A program made the translations under genes and the position numbers. DNA of 64,000 nt from Pseudofabraea citricarpa (Eukaryota > Ascomycota > Leotiomycetes > Helotiales > Dermateaceae). Numbering within the stretch: position 1 is the first letter of the stretch; each line of letters starts with the position of its first letter. The notes under the pieces were generated by a model. It had not been told where the DNA came from, did no database searches, and saw only the letters and a program-made list of their open reading frames with translations. Of the stretch, positions 12,410 to 23,776 are shown piece after piece. The DNA lies in assembly GCA_029641185.1 (NCBI GenBank), contig JAPWGK010000020.1:620001-684000 (forward strand). The letters run 5' to 3'.

Positions 12410-14414
12410 ATGCCATCAACAATGCAGCGTGTGGTCATACTGGCCATGGCCAGCCGCGCCATGGCACAAGCACCAGCAGGACCGACGGATCCCGTAGCGG
12501 CAGCGGCAGCAAAAGCTCTCGCGGGCACCGCCAACGCGCTGAACCAGGATTTCTACAATTATATCTTCATCGTGCTGGCGTCGCTGACGGTGGGGCTGAT
12601 CTTCTGGCGGCTGGTCATCGAGTCCATCAAGCACATGCGCATGCTGGCGTGCCTCGACAGCGACACGCAGACCTACTTCGCCATCCCTACGAGGAAGTGG
12701 GCGACCTTCAAGAAGCAGGTCCTCTACGCGCCCATCTTCAGCAAGCGGCACAACCGCGAGATCCAGCTCTCGTCGGCTATGAATGTTGGCACCCTCCCGA
12801 CTCGCTTCCAGCTCGCCTTCCTGTCGGCTTACTTTGGCACCAATGTGGCTTTCTGCGTTGTGAGCATCCATTGGGATCAGGGATTCACCACGGCTGCTAA
12901 GGAGCTGAGAAACCGTACGGGAATCCTCGCCGTGGTCAATATGGTAAGTCATCTTCGTTCCTGTGTCTTTTGTGTGAATGGGGGCTAGGAGTCGTAGACG
13001 AGGAGCATCTGTTCTGGTGCTACTCTGAGGATGTGGTGGTCAGGTGCAGTCATATGAGTGCTTATACTGATGCTTCCTAGATCCCCTTGTTCATCATGGC
13101 AGCACGCAACAACCCGCTGATCAACTGGCTCAATCTCTCATTTGACACTTTCAACCTGCTCCATCGATGGACGGGACGCATCGTGGTTCTGGAAGCAGTT
13201 GCTCACACCTTTTCATACATCGCTTCCGTTGTGTATTCGAAAGGATGGTCAGCAGTCTTCGCCTCCATGATCGGTACCTCGATGAAACTCTGGGGCTTCA
13301 TCGTAAGTGATTCCAATCTTCACTCTCAAGTTGAGATGGCTAATTTTAGCAGGGAACTATCGCCTTCGTTGTTATTGCACTACAGGCCAACTCGATCCTG
13401 CGTCACGCCTTCTATGAGACTTTCCTCCAGATCCACATCGCGCTTGTCATCTTGGTTATCATCGCCGTCTATTACCACTTGAAGCTCGCTGACCTACCGA
13501 AAATCACCCTCCTGTATGGTGCCATCGCCCTCTGGGTAGGAGAACGACTCTACCGAGTAGTCACCATCGTCTACCGCAACTTCGGCAAAGGAGGCTCCAA
13601 GACGCTCGTCGAAGCCCTGCCTGGAAACGCTTGCCGAGTGACCATCGACATGGCTCGCCCTTGGAATTTCAAGCCTGGACAGCACGCGTACCTGTACATG
13701 CCATCTGTGGGGCTCGCTACATCTCACCCCTTCTCTGTCGCGTGGTCCGATGACGCAGAGCGCTTGGATGGCGAGAAGCTGGCCATGAGCAGACAAGACA
13801 TCCTGGCCATGCGGAAGACGAGCATGTCCTTCATCATCCGAGCCCGGACCGGCTTCACTGCGAACCTGTACAAGAAAGCCGAAGCATCGCCCGACGGCCG
13901 CTTCGAGACCAAGTGCTACGCTGAAGGACCGTACGGCGGACTGCACATGATGCACTCGTACGGGACGGTGATGCTCATCGCGGGCGGAGTGGGCATCACG
14001 CACCAGGTGCCGCACGTGCGAGACCTCGTCGCCGGCTACGCCAACGGGACCGTGGCGGCGCGCAAGATCGTCCTGGTATGGATCATCCAGTCGCCCGAGC
14101 ATCTGGAATGGATCCGGCCGTGGATGACGGCCATCCTGGCCATGGAGAAGCGCCGCGACGTCCTCCGCATCATGCTCTTCGTCAGTCGCCCCAAGTCCAC
14201 CAAGGAGATCCACAGCCCGTCGGCCACGGTGCAGATGTTCCCCGGCCGCCCAAACCTCGAGACCCTCATCGATATGGAGCTCGAGAACCAGGTCGGCGCC
14301 ATGGGCGTCTCGGTCTGTGGTAGCGGTGCGCTCAGCGATGATGTGCGCAGTGCCGTTCGGTCGCGCCAGCACGTGGGCAACATCGATTTCGTCGAGGAGG
14401 CCTTCTCGTGGTAA
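12410..14414 (+). CDS. Ferric/cupric reductase transmembrane component (FRE family)
   Basis: Exons 12410-12943, 13081-13302 and 13353-14414 give 605 aa. The start is the first in-frame ATG after a T-tract; a second ATG lies 12 bp on. A signal-peptide-like start ending AMAQ precedes the first membrane helix (about 45-62). The ferric-reductase membrane domain has both bis-haem pairs at the canonical H-x13-H spacing: H206/H220 (HRWTGR) and H280/H294. The FAD-binding segment contains HPFSVAW. The NADPH-binding part shows GPYGG and GGVGIT, and a CGSGALSDDV motif precedes the C-terminal FVEEAFSW. Family members reduce extracellular Fe(III) or Cu(II) at the plasma membrane before uptake by a permease; no permease or multicopper oxidase gene is adjacent. 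I made no search for a GATA-type iron-repressor site. Confidence 0.93.
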
Positions 14415-15597
14415 TGTGTGACGGGGTGAATGTTTAAAGAGGAGAAGAAGAAACGAACTATGTTTTTGGGGGGTTTTCCTTGGCTACTGATAACCTGTCG
14501 TCTTCTGCCTCATTCCCTTTTTTTCTGATCACAACAATTCTTTTCTCTTTCTTCATTCTTTTTTGTTTCTGTCTTGTTGACTTGTGCGGCGTTGGAAACT
14601 TGGAATATCTTCATGTATCTAGATTAGGGATTCGCTGGTTGGTGTTTGCGGCCTCGGGGCAAACAAGCAAGCAAGCCAGAGCTAAGGTACCAATGTCTGA
14701 GTACACACATAAGGGAGGCTCGCAGGACGTGGGACGTACGACGAACGATGAACGAGGGATAGGTCGAACGAGAAGATTCGTAGAGCAAAACACCTTCATT
14801 AAAATTCTAAAATTTAAAATAAAATAAAAAAATCATGCAGGTCATCACCACCCACTGCTATTATCATGGTCAGAAGGTCTATTGGAATTAGGTGGGTAGG
14901 TATACACTGCTTGACTGCACTTACCTCGCCGGCTTATCTAGTCTTCAAGATAGTACTTCAACGAGACCTAAAATAATGATTCCCAAACCCAACTTTGTCC
15001 AGCCGAAGAAAAAGATGCTCTGCTAATGTTGGTCGGTGTACGTCTGACAACAGTCCAGTCTCGAAGTATAAAAGTTTTAGTACAGGCCCTATCCGCTCGG
15101 CTGATGTGATGTGACGTGACGTGACTGATTAGAGTGGAAGTGGAAATGGGGAATCCCTTTAATCCGCTCCGATCCGATAAGGACCTCCCCTGTATCCACC
15201 GACCCTGTCCTGGCCTGCACTGCTAACCATACAGTGCGGTAGCAGCACCCCACCCGTGCTTGTGCTTGTGCTTGTGCCTTGCTAACTACATACTTACCTA
15301 CTTACCTACATAACCTTCCCTTGTGACCAGACCAGCCCAAACCAAAGCATACAACACAAGACAGTCAGGCAGGCAGCTGAGCTACTCTCCAACTCGACTC
15401 CGATAATCTAAAGCTTGCCATCGACCTCCCATTTCGCAACAATCACCTCGGTCATCGGCATCCATCTTCTCATCTCATCCGGCTACAAACGCAGCTGTTT
15501 GCTACCTTACAAATCAACCCTCCCAAGGAAGAACACCTAACTCGTTGCTCCGGGCGGAGAGACACACACAAACAGAGAGAGAGAGAGAGAGGAAGCC
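14415..15597. other. Intergenic region between ferric reductase and Yippee gene
   Basis: It contains the ferric reductase 3' UTR, an AT-rich tract at about 14800-14835 and the Yippee promoter. A GA dinucleotide tract (about 15573-15590) lies just before the Yippee ATG. I see no gene. Confidence 0.6.
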
Positions 15598-16037
15598 ATG
15601 GGGTTAACATATAACGTGTATCTGAACAGCCACAAGATCTACGGATGTAAGAACTGCAAGGCGCATCTATCGAACCATGAAGATATCATCAGTCGAGTAA
15701 GCCTCTTCTCCCCTTCACCTCCCCTCTCACCCAAGCCTCTTCTTCCCCAGCGTCGATTCCCCCCTCGGCCTGCCATCGGCCCACAGCTGACCCTGCTCTC
15801 CAGAACTTCCGCGGCCAGCACGGCAAAGCCTACCTCTTCAACAACGTCGTCAACATCACGGCCGGCGAAGCCAACGAGCGCAACATGACGACGGGCCGCC
15901 ACATCGTGCGCGATATCGCGTGTCGCCAGTGCAAGGAGACGGTGGGCTGGAAGTACGACAAGGCGTTCGAGGCGAGCGAGAAGTACAAGGAGGGCAAGTT
16001 CATCCTCGAGGCCGAGCTGCTGTGCAATGTGACGTGA
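15598..16037 (+). CDS. Yippee family zinc-binding protein (MOH1-like)
   Basis: Exons 15598-15696 and 15804-16037 encode 110 aa. The intron has a GTAAGC donor and a CTCCAG acceptor. The protein is nearly all one Yippee domain with two zinc-binding pairs, CKNC near residue 17 and CRQC in the second half. Diagnostic stretches are FRGQHGKAYLFNNVVN, RHIVRDIACRQC and TVGWKYDKAFE. The tail AELLCNVT is slightly longer than in many homologues. Yippee folds resemble the cereblon thalidomide-binding domain; the yeast homologue Moh1 is linked to stationary-phase survival and animal homologues to GID/CTLH-type complexes (family knowledge). The molecular role in this fungus is not defined by the sequence. 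Confidence 0.95.
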
Positions 16038-16616
16038 GAGGGGGGGCCAGAGCGGGTGAACAGAACGATGGGAGGCGCGGTACGGGATCTCTTTTTTTCC
16101 TTTTCTTTCTCTCTTGCATATGGACTGGATGGGATAGGCTGGGTTGGGTTGGGTTGGGATTTTGGGGTGTTCTTGTTTGTTTTTTCCCCCCTCCCGCAAT
16201 GGGAATTGCCTTTGCTCGTACCCTTTTCCCCCTTCTTCTTTCTCTCTTCTCCGTGTGGAGGGAGGGAGCGAGGGATGGATAGACGGACGGGCTAGGTCGG
16301 TCTGCTATTTTCACTGGAGCTAGGTCGAGGCATGGGCGGGTGGCATAGGACAAATTTGACTAACGGACTGACTGACTGACTGATTGGATGCATGGAAGGG
16401 AGAGGGAGATGTCATGTGGAAGGGCAGAAAATATGCTCACAAATTCTACTTCTATTCCACTCCGCTCGGTTCACATACCTGACGTGAATGCTAGCAGTCA
16501 CTCACAGCTTTTACCTGGCTTCAGGATACCTAACAGGTTATAGCTTCCTGATCTCTTTCTTTTCTCATCATATGCCAAGTATAATCTACAGGATTATTCA
16601 CTGAAGGTACATGTTG
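16038..16616. other. Intergenic, 3' of the Yippee gene
   Basis: It holds the probable 3' UTR, with T-rich and GGGTT-rich tracts at about 16085-16165, and then nondescript sequence leading into the spaced repeat array. I see no gene. Confidence 0.6.
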
Positions 16617-17783
16617 TTTGTTGCACATCGCATTCCCTGCATGTTTTTTTTCTTCTTCTGCATTTTCTGCATTTTCTGCATATGCCTAGGTACCTACCTA
16701 CCTATACCTAGGTACCAAGCTCTGCGAGCCTGTTGCATATCGCATCATCTGCAACTTTCACACCCTTCTATATTCTATATATTATAGCTACACGGATTTG
16801 TTTCTGTTGCACGTCGCATCTCCTGCATGTTTTTCTTATGTGTTTTCATTTCCTGTGTCTTTCTTTTATAGGTATACTTAGCTACCTACATATTTGTTGC
16901 ATGTCGCATCATCTCCATCTTTATATATCTTCTGTAATTCTTGCATATTTGTACCTATAGGGATGTATTTTGTTGCATGTCGCATCTTCTGCACTTTGGC
17001 AGTTACCTAGGTATATTATATATCCTGTCTTTTTGTTGCATATCGCATTCTCTGCATAACTCGATTCGGATTCTTGTAACCTGCCCTGTCTAGGTAGTAT
17101 CTGGTTCATTTGTTACATATTATATCTTCTGCATCTTCTACATTTTCTGCCTATCCTTGTTTCTTGTTGTATATCGTATTCTCAGCGCCTAGTATATATA
17201 TCTTCTGTATCTGGATCTGGGCAGATGATAAAGAGGCAGGCACCTTTTGTTGTATATCGCATTTCCTGCAATTCTCGCTGGTCTATATCTTTGTTGCAGA
17301 TCGCATCTTCTGCACTCATACAGACAGACACTTATCTAGGTAGGTAGGGTAGCTAAACTTTGTTGCAGACCGCATCTCCTACACTTTTCGCTCTATATAC
17401 CTAGGTAGGCAAAGACGCTTCTCTACCTGGATTTTGTTGCACATCGCATTCTCTGCACCTTTTGTAGCTCCTACACCAATGCACATGATAAATTTCTTTT
17501 GTTGCAAATCGCATTTTCTGCATCCGCATAGGTAGGTAGACAGACGCCTGTCCAGCTAGACTTTGTTGCAGATCGCATTTTCTGCATTCCTTCCTTTTGG
17601 TGTCTCTTGTTGCATATCGCATCTTCTGCAGTTATATATACTTCTCTAGCTAGATTTGTTGCAGGTCGCATCTTCTGCATCTTCTGTAGCTCTTACTGTT
17701 GGTATCTCTTGTTGCACATCGCATCTTCTGCACTTGCGTATATACTTCTCTAGCTAGATTTGTTGCCGATCGCATCTTCTGTG
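16617..17783. repeat. Array of 18 spaced repeats with a ~25-bp core
   Basis: Eighteen diverged copies of a core reading TTGTTGCA, two variable bases, then TCGCATCTTCTGCA occur in the same orientation. Approximate starts: 16617, 16730, 16801, 16892, 16968, 17031, 17109, 17162, 17245, 17290, 17359, 17432, 17498, 17562, 17606, 17655, 17708, 17758. Units are separated by about 20-85 bp of largely different sequence that often contains CTAGGTAGG or TCTAGCTAGA. The two bases after TTGCA vary most, while the CGCAT centre is best kept. The array is non-coding as far as I can judge: in all three minus-strand frames the core encodes short peptides such as QKMRSATK and AEDAICNK, but stops interrupt them. 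Confidence 0.9.
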
Positions 17784-18449
17784 CTAGGTCAGAAATCACT
17801 GAACTGGCGGCAGTCTTTGACTATCCTACCCAGAGGCAATTACCACGTCTGCACACGCTTGTTGGTAGGCCAAGATTAGAACCATTCTGTACTTACTTAC
17901 TAATACAATGTGGATGGATTGGGTACGGAAAAGAAAAAGGACAGGAAGAGTGACTAGCAGGCTGATATCATTTACTCCATGCATAAAAGGAACCCCGTCT
18001 TAGCAACTAAGAAATATCATGCGACCCGTTTCCCTCCCAGCTCACATCACATCGGCTGAAGTGCAGGTCCTCACGAGTAGTAGTACAAAGACGAGTAACG
18101 CAAAAGCCGAGGTCAAGTTCCACTCCACTCGACTCCTCACATGACGGCTATATACCTCAGCTGTGTAATGTAATGTAATGACAACAAAACGCAAATGGGT
18201 TAACAAGACCTAGTACCTAGCACAAAGATAGGTACGTACCCAGGCCAGGCCCAGGTACGGACAACGAACCCCGCACTTATATGTACCTACCGACGACCTG
18301 CCTAGGCAAGTCACATCCCATCACATCCCATCCCATCACCCTCCTCGCCAAACCCCTCTCTCCTCTCTCCATACTCTCTTCTCGAATAATCCCCATCTCC
18401 AATCTACACAAACCCCCATACCCCGGGAAAAGGAAAGAAAGAAAAAAGC
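17784..18449. promoter_or_regulatory. Upstream region of the alcohol dehydrogenase gene
   Basis: It holds a short TAATG repeat near 18165-18180, GGTAC-rich DNA at about 18215-18260, and a CT/CA-rich stretch at 18300-18420, as expected for a fungal promoter and leader. I see no gene. Confidence 0.5.
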
Positions 18450-20033
18450 ATGTCAGAGACAACTCCCGCAAAGAATACAATGAAAGCCATCGTCTTCGAC
18501 GCTCCCTACAAGATATCCCTGCAAGACCGACCGATCCCGCAGCTGCAAGACGAGACGGACATCATTGTCAAAGTGAGCTATACGGCATTATGCGGGTCGT
18601 ACGTATACCTTTTCCTGTCTCTGAGTCCAAGATTCTGATGCGGGGAATTTGTAACTAGGGAACTGCACGTGTTTCGAGGTCACCAGAAGAGTGCTACTGT
18701 AGGTCTTCCTTTACATTTGGTGACTTGCGTGAACCGCTCACTCATCTGTTACATGCGTGAGTAGGGATTTATCATGGGCCATGAGTTCACGGGCACGGTC
18801 AAGGAGGTTGGAAGTCAGGTAAAGACAGTCAAGGTTGGGGATAAGATTGTTTCTCCATTTACTATCTCTGTAAGTCGAGTTCTGGCCATCGTTGGGGTTA
18901 CTCGGTAGATATATCGAGCAATGCTAGGTGACTTATACCTTTCTCTACTTCATTTCTGGCTAACATGAGGGGAACCAGTGGTATGAAAAGAACCTGGTTT
19001 GAGCTTGGATATCTATATCTATTGACAATCCCATCCAGCTCGGAGTGTTTCTATTGCAAGAACGGTTTCTCCTCGCGGTGCGTGAAGAGCGTGGTATTTG
19101 GAACCGCGACTCTCGACGGCGCTCAAGCCGAGTACGTGAGAGTACCATTCGCAGATGGGACCGTGATCAAGGCAAACCCCAACATCACAGACAAGGCGCT
19201 CGTGCTCATGGCTGATATTTTCCCGACGGGCTTCTTTGGTGCTACTAACGCATTCAAATTTTCAACCCCGGCACAAATTGCTGATTCTACCGTCGTAGTT
19301 ATAGGTTGTGGTCCGGTCGGATTGTGTGCAGTTATTGCAGCTTTGACGTTCAAGCCTAAGCATCTCTTTGCTGTAGATAGTGTTGATAGCCGACTTGAAC
19401 TGGCAGCAAGTCTTGGAGCAGAACCTCTAAATTTCATGAAGGACAAGGAAGGTATGGAGAAGAGGATCAAGGACGTAACCGATGGCCGAGGCGCAGATGC
19501 TATTATTGAAGTCGTTGGTCTCAGCCCGGCCCTTCGAACTGCCTTTGAACTAGTCCGTCCTTGGGGAACTATTAGCAGCATTGGTGTTCACAACGCTGAG
19601 GTGAGTTCGACCCGGTCATCTTGGTCGCAGACTGATCGAGGACAGATACCGTGGAATGGTAATGAAGCGTATGGCAAAAACCTAAGGCTACAGATGGGCC
19701 GGTGTAAGTAGAACTGCTGATTCTGGCTTCAGTTGCTCAGACATTGTTCGCTCCGCTAACATGTTTCAATTCTTCCTGCGTCCTTTCCAATGCTGACACG
19801 GAAATTGCATTTAGGTCCTGTACGTTCGATATTCCCAGAAGCTCAAAAGCTACTTGAGGAGAAGCAGCACCTTCTTGGGTGAGTCTTCAACGCGGTTCTA
19901 AGCAGATCCCGTATTTGCTGATTGGGTGAAAAGCTTCATGTTCGATAAAGTCTTGCCTTTGTCAGATGCTATCCACGGATATGACATCTTCAACAAAATG
20001 CAAGCACAGAAGGTAGTTTTCCGATGTGACTGA
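18450..20033 (+). CDS. Zinc-type alcohol dehydrogenase, formaldehyde-dehydrogenase-like subgroup
   Basis: Seven exons: 18450-18598, 18659-18698, 18765-18869, 19046-19600, 19646-19703, 19815-19878, 19934-20033; 356 aa. The GroES-like N-half shows catalytic-zinc ligands in ALCGSELHVFRGH and GHEFTGTV; the Rossmann half shows GCGPVGLCAV followed by AVDSVDSRLELA, so NAD(P) binding is expected. Exon 4 is awkward. The better acceptor (CAG at 19036-19038) would give a Cys-Ser-Glu-Cys start but is out of frame by two bases with the GTAAGT donor at 18870. The only phase-correct acceptor I find (GAG at 19043-19045) removes the first of the four structural-zinc cysteines normally spaced C-x2-C-x2-C-x7-C. 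The substrate is unknown. It converges on SEN15 with a 45-bp gap. Confidence 0.85.
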
Positions 20034-20078
20034 GCCGTGATGGGATATAGTGATAGCTAGCTTCAATCTTGATGATTC

Positions 20079-20642
20079 TCAGTTCTGCCGCGGTTTTACA
20101 ATCCCATCATGCATGATATAGTAGACCACGGTGCTGTCGTCATGCAGTGTAGCGAGTAAAAGTCTCTTCTGTCGATTCTTGCCTTGCCACTTTTGCCCAA
20201 CGGCAGTTTCTTCTTCCTCTTCGTCATCTTCCTCCATTGTTGGCGGTACAGTATCGAGGGCATCAAAGACAGCAGCGAAATTCTTCAGACTCCATTTCTC
20301 CCCGATGTGTGTTGGCAGAACCCATTCCTGTTCCGGGTGTTGTGGAACCGGTTGGCCATCTTTGTGCTCAGCCTTCAGAATCTCAACCTGCTCGTCTGGG
20401 TGAATGTATGCTCGCCGAGGTGGCAGACCCGAGATGATGGGTCGTGGAAGTGGTAAGCCGGTCTTGCTGGAATGGGTGCTGATCGACAAGGAAGTCCAAT
20501 CGTGCTGATGTTGGAGATTGTGGAGAACGCTGGATGCGAGGTGGTGCAGATGCGGAGGATGGAGAGAGTCAGCTTGCAGTGAGGAGAGGCTGGTCTCGAG
20601 GGCAGATATGGGAAGCGTGTCCAGGAGAGCCGAGGGTGCCAT
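20079..20642 (-). CDS. sen15: tRNA-splicing endonuclease subunit SEN15
   Basis: Single exon, 187 aa, ATG at 20642. The N-terminal half is helical (LHHLASSVLHNLQHQHDW) and is followed by a conserved middle segment (PRRAYIHPDEQVE, EWVLPTHIGEKWSLKNFAAVFD). An acidic insert (EEDDEEEEE) follows, then the C-terminal strand pair LLLATLHDDSTVVYYIMHDG, which identifies the Sen15 fold. In the family this non-catalytic subunit pairs with Sen34 in the heterotetrameric Sen2-Sen34-Sen54-Sen15 complex that excises introns from pre-tRNAs. Length and order fit filamentous-fungal orthologues. No introns are needed. Confidence 0.9.
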   Translation of the reverse strand: MAPSALLDTLPISALETSLSSLQADSLHPPHLHHLASSVLHNLQHQHDWTSLSISTHSSKTGLPLPRPIISGLPPRRAYIHPDEQVEILKAEHKDGQPVPQHPEQEWVLPTHIGEKWSLKNFAAVFDALDTVPPTMEEDDEEEEETAVGQKWQGKNRQKRLLLATLHDDSTVVYYIMHDGIVKPRQN

Positions 20643-22114
20643 GGCGCAGAAGAAAGATGGGATGAGTTTCGACGTCTCAGATGGGAATTCGTCTGTCCCG
20701 GTATCTGTCGAGTGTGTGCGTGGTGGGTGATGGTTGGTGGGGGTGAGAGATCAGGCTTTGAAGCTAGCAGTGCAAAAAGAAGATTTTCAGCCTCGCGTCG
20801 TCGAAGATCCGGAGGCCGGTTGATGTCAAGTAGCGACGAAGCCTTGTATGCACTATCTTCTAGCTCGTCATTGTATCTAGATAAAGCTCTTATTTAATGT
20901 TGAGTGAGTTTGATACGAGGGGCTATTGAATAATGTATTAGGAATACAAGCCCATATGATACTACTCTGCTTTACAATTAAATTACCTACCTACCTATTG
21001 GTACAGTAGTCGATCGATTGTCAACCTTCGATTCTCGACTCTCTCGTATGCCATCAGTGTCACACTGCCACCGTTATCAACCCACAAGCCAGGTAGAGGC
21101 ACCCGTACGACTTAAGGTTTGCGTTGTTATCACCCACTATGAACCGTTGTATCCGTCAACCAAGTTCCAGTTCCCCATGCTGCTGCACTCGTCCCTCGTC
21201 CCTCGTCCCTCGTCCCTCGTCCGTCATACGCCCAGCCGGACTCTGAGGACTTCCAGGTTCATTCCTCTCGGCTCCGCTCCTGGAGAAATCGGGGGGATCA
21301 TGGACAATTGCGATTCCCGTGGTAACTGGTTGCCATCCCATCGTCGAGTTTTTTGCGCCCACCTCCTGCAACCATCTTACCCAAGCCGACGCTGCTTTAC
21401 CCCCTCAGCCAGGAAATGCCAATAGCCGTTCATGGTGGAGTTAAGGTTAAAGTACCCATCAGCTATCCCATTGCTCAGCGCCCAATGGTTCGCACAAGAC
21501 ACCGTACTCGCAAAAGATGCGACGAGCTGGTTGAATCGTGAATGAGATGCTCGGCAACAAGACAAGTACGAGCAAATGCGAATGAGCGGCCAAGCGAGGA
21601 ACGCAACCAAAGTGACTGGCTGCAACGTTGTTGTCTCTTTGCCTGTTGCAGACAAAGCGCCTGGCGGCCCAGAGCCTAGAGTCTAGCCAGATACCAGATT
21701 ATTCGCCACGTTGATCTTAGCGTTGTGATGTTCGGGCCAAGTCTTCTCCCCCCAAGCACCAAGCAGCGACAGCGAGAAGCAACAAGGAGAGCAGAGCAGC
21801 ACAACCCTACAGTACAGCGGCGTCCACGGGCTCATTAAAGTTAACCCTCCCACGCTCCTCCACCTCCACGACGCTGGTGCGCTGCTGCACAAATGAAATG
21901 CACATCCCCGGCGCAATTCAAAATCAAATGCCTTGATCAAAACCGAAGGAACATCCCTCCCTCTGCCACCTTCTTTTCCTCTCGAACTTATTCGCTCTCT
22001 TACCCGTCCCTGAGCTGAAGTACGGCATGTATCATCGTTAGCCTGCATCCAAGCAACTACCTATCGCTGAGTCCTTGACTATATTGGCCGTGCCGTGTCG
22101 TCATTCCATTCATC
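20643..22114. other. Divergent intergenic region between SEN15 and the DUF2434-like gene
   Basis: I find no supportable gene. A 7-bp tandem repeat lies within it (listed separately). The right part (about 21.7-22.1 kb) is probably the promoter and leader of the gene at 22115. Confidence 0.6.
21188..21224. repeat. CGTCCCT heptamer tandem repeat
   Basis: About five consecutive copies of CGTCCCT, the last one altered. Confidence 0.85.
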
Positions 22115-23776
22115 ATGGCAGCGTCCAGCCCTTCTACCGCAGGCTATAGTCCAGCTGCGTCCGCTTCGAGGCCAACAGAGACCCAAAACGCCAGTAGTGA
22201 CGCCCGCTCAACTGCTGAGCCATTTCCCGCACTCGAAAGCGAACCTCAAATATCATCTCCTGCTACTCAGGCAAATCCTGGTACCGCTACTCCCCTTTCT
22301 ATCAATACCGATCCGTCGCGCAGCCGAGGAGAATCGAGCACTTCGACACTCACAGGTCGTATTCGCAGCGCCTCGAAGAAATTTGAAGAGTCGAGCCCCC
22401 CAGCAGGTTTTATGCTTGCGTCGGCCCAGATTGGCTCATCTATACCTACCTTGACGGACATCAGAAGAGGTAGTTACGGGAACGAAGGCTGGTCCGCCGA
22501 AGGTCAATTCATCGAAAAGGAACGTCGCGCCAGCTTGGTTAGACAAGGGAGTGCGCAGAACAGTGAGGACTTTGCTGCGAGAGGGAAGGCGGCATCGAGT
22601 CCGACCAGCGCGAGACCTAAGGGTGGCGAATTGCGACACGAGAGCCTCCAGGAGACAGTCGACGAGCATCTGCCTCTGGGTGTGATCAAATCCGGCATCG
22701 CTGAAAACAAGCCTGCAATGTCAAATGGCAGCGTAAAGGGTACGGAGTTGGGCAGTGGCCCTGGCTCTAGTGAGAAACGAAGCAGCAATGATGCGAGCAT
22801 TACTCCAACGCCGACGACCAATACCGGGGCAGCAAAGGTCGACACACAGTATAGGACGACGCCCTTTGACAATGGTTATCAATTTCCACCCAAACAAAAG
22901 TGGACCAAATCTACTGTCATCTTCCTCAAGGCCTTTTGGAAATTCTTCATCACCCCGATAGGGTTCTTGGTTACAGTTTATGGACTGAATGTCGTTGCAT
23001 GGGGTGGTATGTTATTTTTGTTGTTGTGCAATGCTTCGCCAGCTATGTGCAAGCCGACCTGCAACGATATCGACTCACCTCGTCGAATCTGGATTGAAAT
23101 CGACAGTCAGATCTTGAACGCTCTTTTCTGCGTTACTGGTTTCGGTACCATTCCATGGCGATTCCGCGATCTTTACTATCTCATGCAGTACCGCCTCCAA
23201 AAGAAGCAGATGGGCCTAAGAAGACTTGCAGGTATCAACCATGGCTGGTTCAGACTCGAGGGCTCTCAGAACTTACCTGTCGAATTTGGCCCATCTGATG
23301 CTGAGGCGAATCAAGCTACGCACGATACACCAGAAAACTGCCTACCGTTTCCTCTTTCTAAGACGCCAACAGCTCCACTAACTGGCATTCGAGCTCCACC
23401 TACTGCACTTTGGAAACTCGACTTCGTTGTCTGGACCATGGTATGGAACACGTTCCTTCAGGCTGTTCTATCTGGATTCATGTGGGGATTCAATCGCTAC
23501 AAGCGCCCATCCTGGAGTACAGGACTCTTCGTCGCCCTCGCCTGCATCGTGGCTGGTTGCGGTGGCATCATGAGCTTCATCGAAGGGAAGAAGGTCAAAG
23601 GAATCGAAGGAGTGCCTTTGACAAACGAGGAAAAGGAAATACTTCAGCGTGATCGGGAATTGGGCATCACCCATTACAACAACATCAACGACGCACCGCC
23701 CAAGGAAAAGAAGAGTGCCGATGAGAAGAAAGGACTCTTCAAGAGAAAGCACAAGGCCACGAATGGCGTGAACTGA
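22115..23776 (+). CDS. DUF2434-like fungal membrane protein
   Basis: Intronless, 553 aa, ATG at 22115. Residues 1 to about 265 are Ser/Thr/Pro-rich and disordered. The membrane region follows: a helix pair around FFITPIGFLVTVYGLNVVAW and GGMLFLLLCNASP, then the conserved family block with PRRIWIEIDSQILNALFCV and GFGTIPWRFRDLYYLMQYR. Two further helices (about 435-485) precede a lysine-rich cytosolic tail. From family knowledge this is a Pezizomycotina-restricted membrane family of unknown function. Some entries carry misleading transferred names such as rhamnosidase; no glycosidase domain is visible here. Probable location is an internal or plasma membrane (inference). Confidence 0.85.
   Translation: MAASSPSTAGYSPAASASRPTETQNASSDARSTAEPFPALESEPQISSPATQANPGTATPLSINTDPSRSRGESSTSTLTGRIRSASKKFEESSPPAGFMLASAQIGSSIPTLTDIRRGSYGNEGWSAEGQFIEKERRASLVRQGSAQNSEDFAARGKAASSPTSARPKGGELRHESLQETVDEHLPLGVIKSGIAENKPAMSNGSVKGTELGSGPGSSEKRSSNDASITPTPTTNTGAAKVDTQYRTTPFDNGYQFPPKQKWTKSTVIFLKAFWKFFITPIGFLVTVYGLNVVAWGGMLFLLLCNASPAMCKPTCNDIDSPRRIWIEIDSQILNALFCVTGFGTIPWRFRDLYYLMQYRLQKKQMGLRRLAGINHGWFRLEGSQNLPVEFGPSDAEANQATHDTPENCLPFPLSKTPTAPLTGIRAPPTALWKLDFVVWTMVWNTFLQAVLSGFMWGFNRYKRPSWSTGLFVALACIVAGCGGIMSFIEGKKVKGIEGVPLTNEEKEILQRDRELGITHYNNINDAPPKEKKSADEKKGLFKRKHKATNGVN

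Noticed and set aside
13494..14372. 292-codon open frame antisense to the ferric reductase
   Set aside because: It is an antisense shadow of a GC-rich conserved coding exon; the plus strand carries all haem, FAD and NADPH motifs.
15639..16199. 186-codon minus-strand frame over the Yippee gene
   Set aside because: It overlaps the well-supported Yippee exons and has low-complexity composition without family features.
16617..17783. A CRISPR array
   Set aside because: The spaced repeats are diverged, spacer lengths are irregular, the genome is eukaryotic and no cas genes are present.
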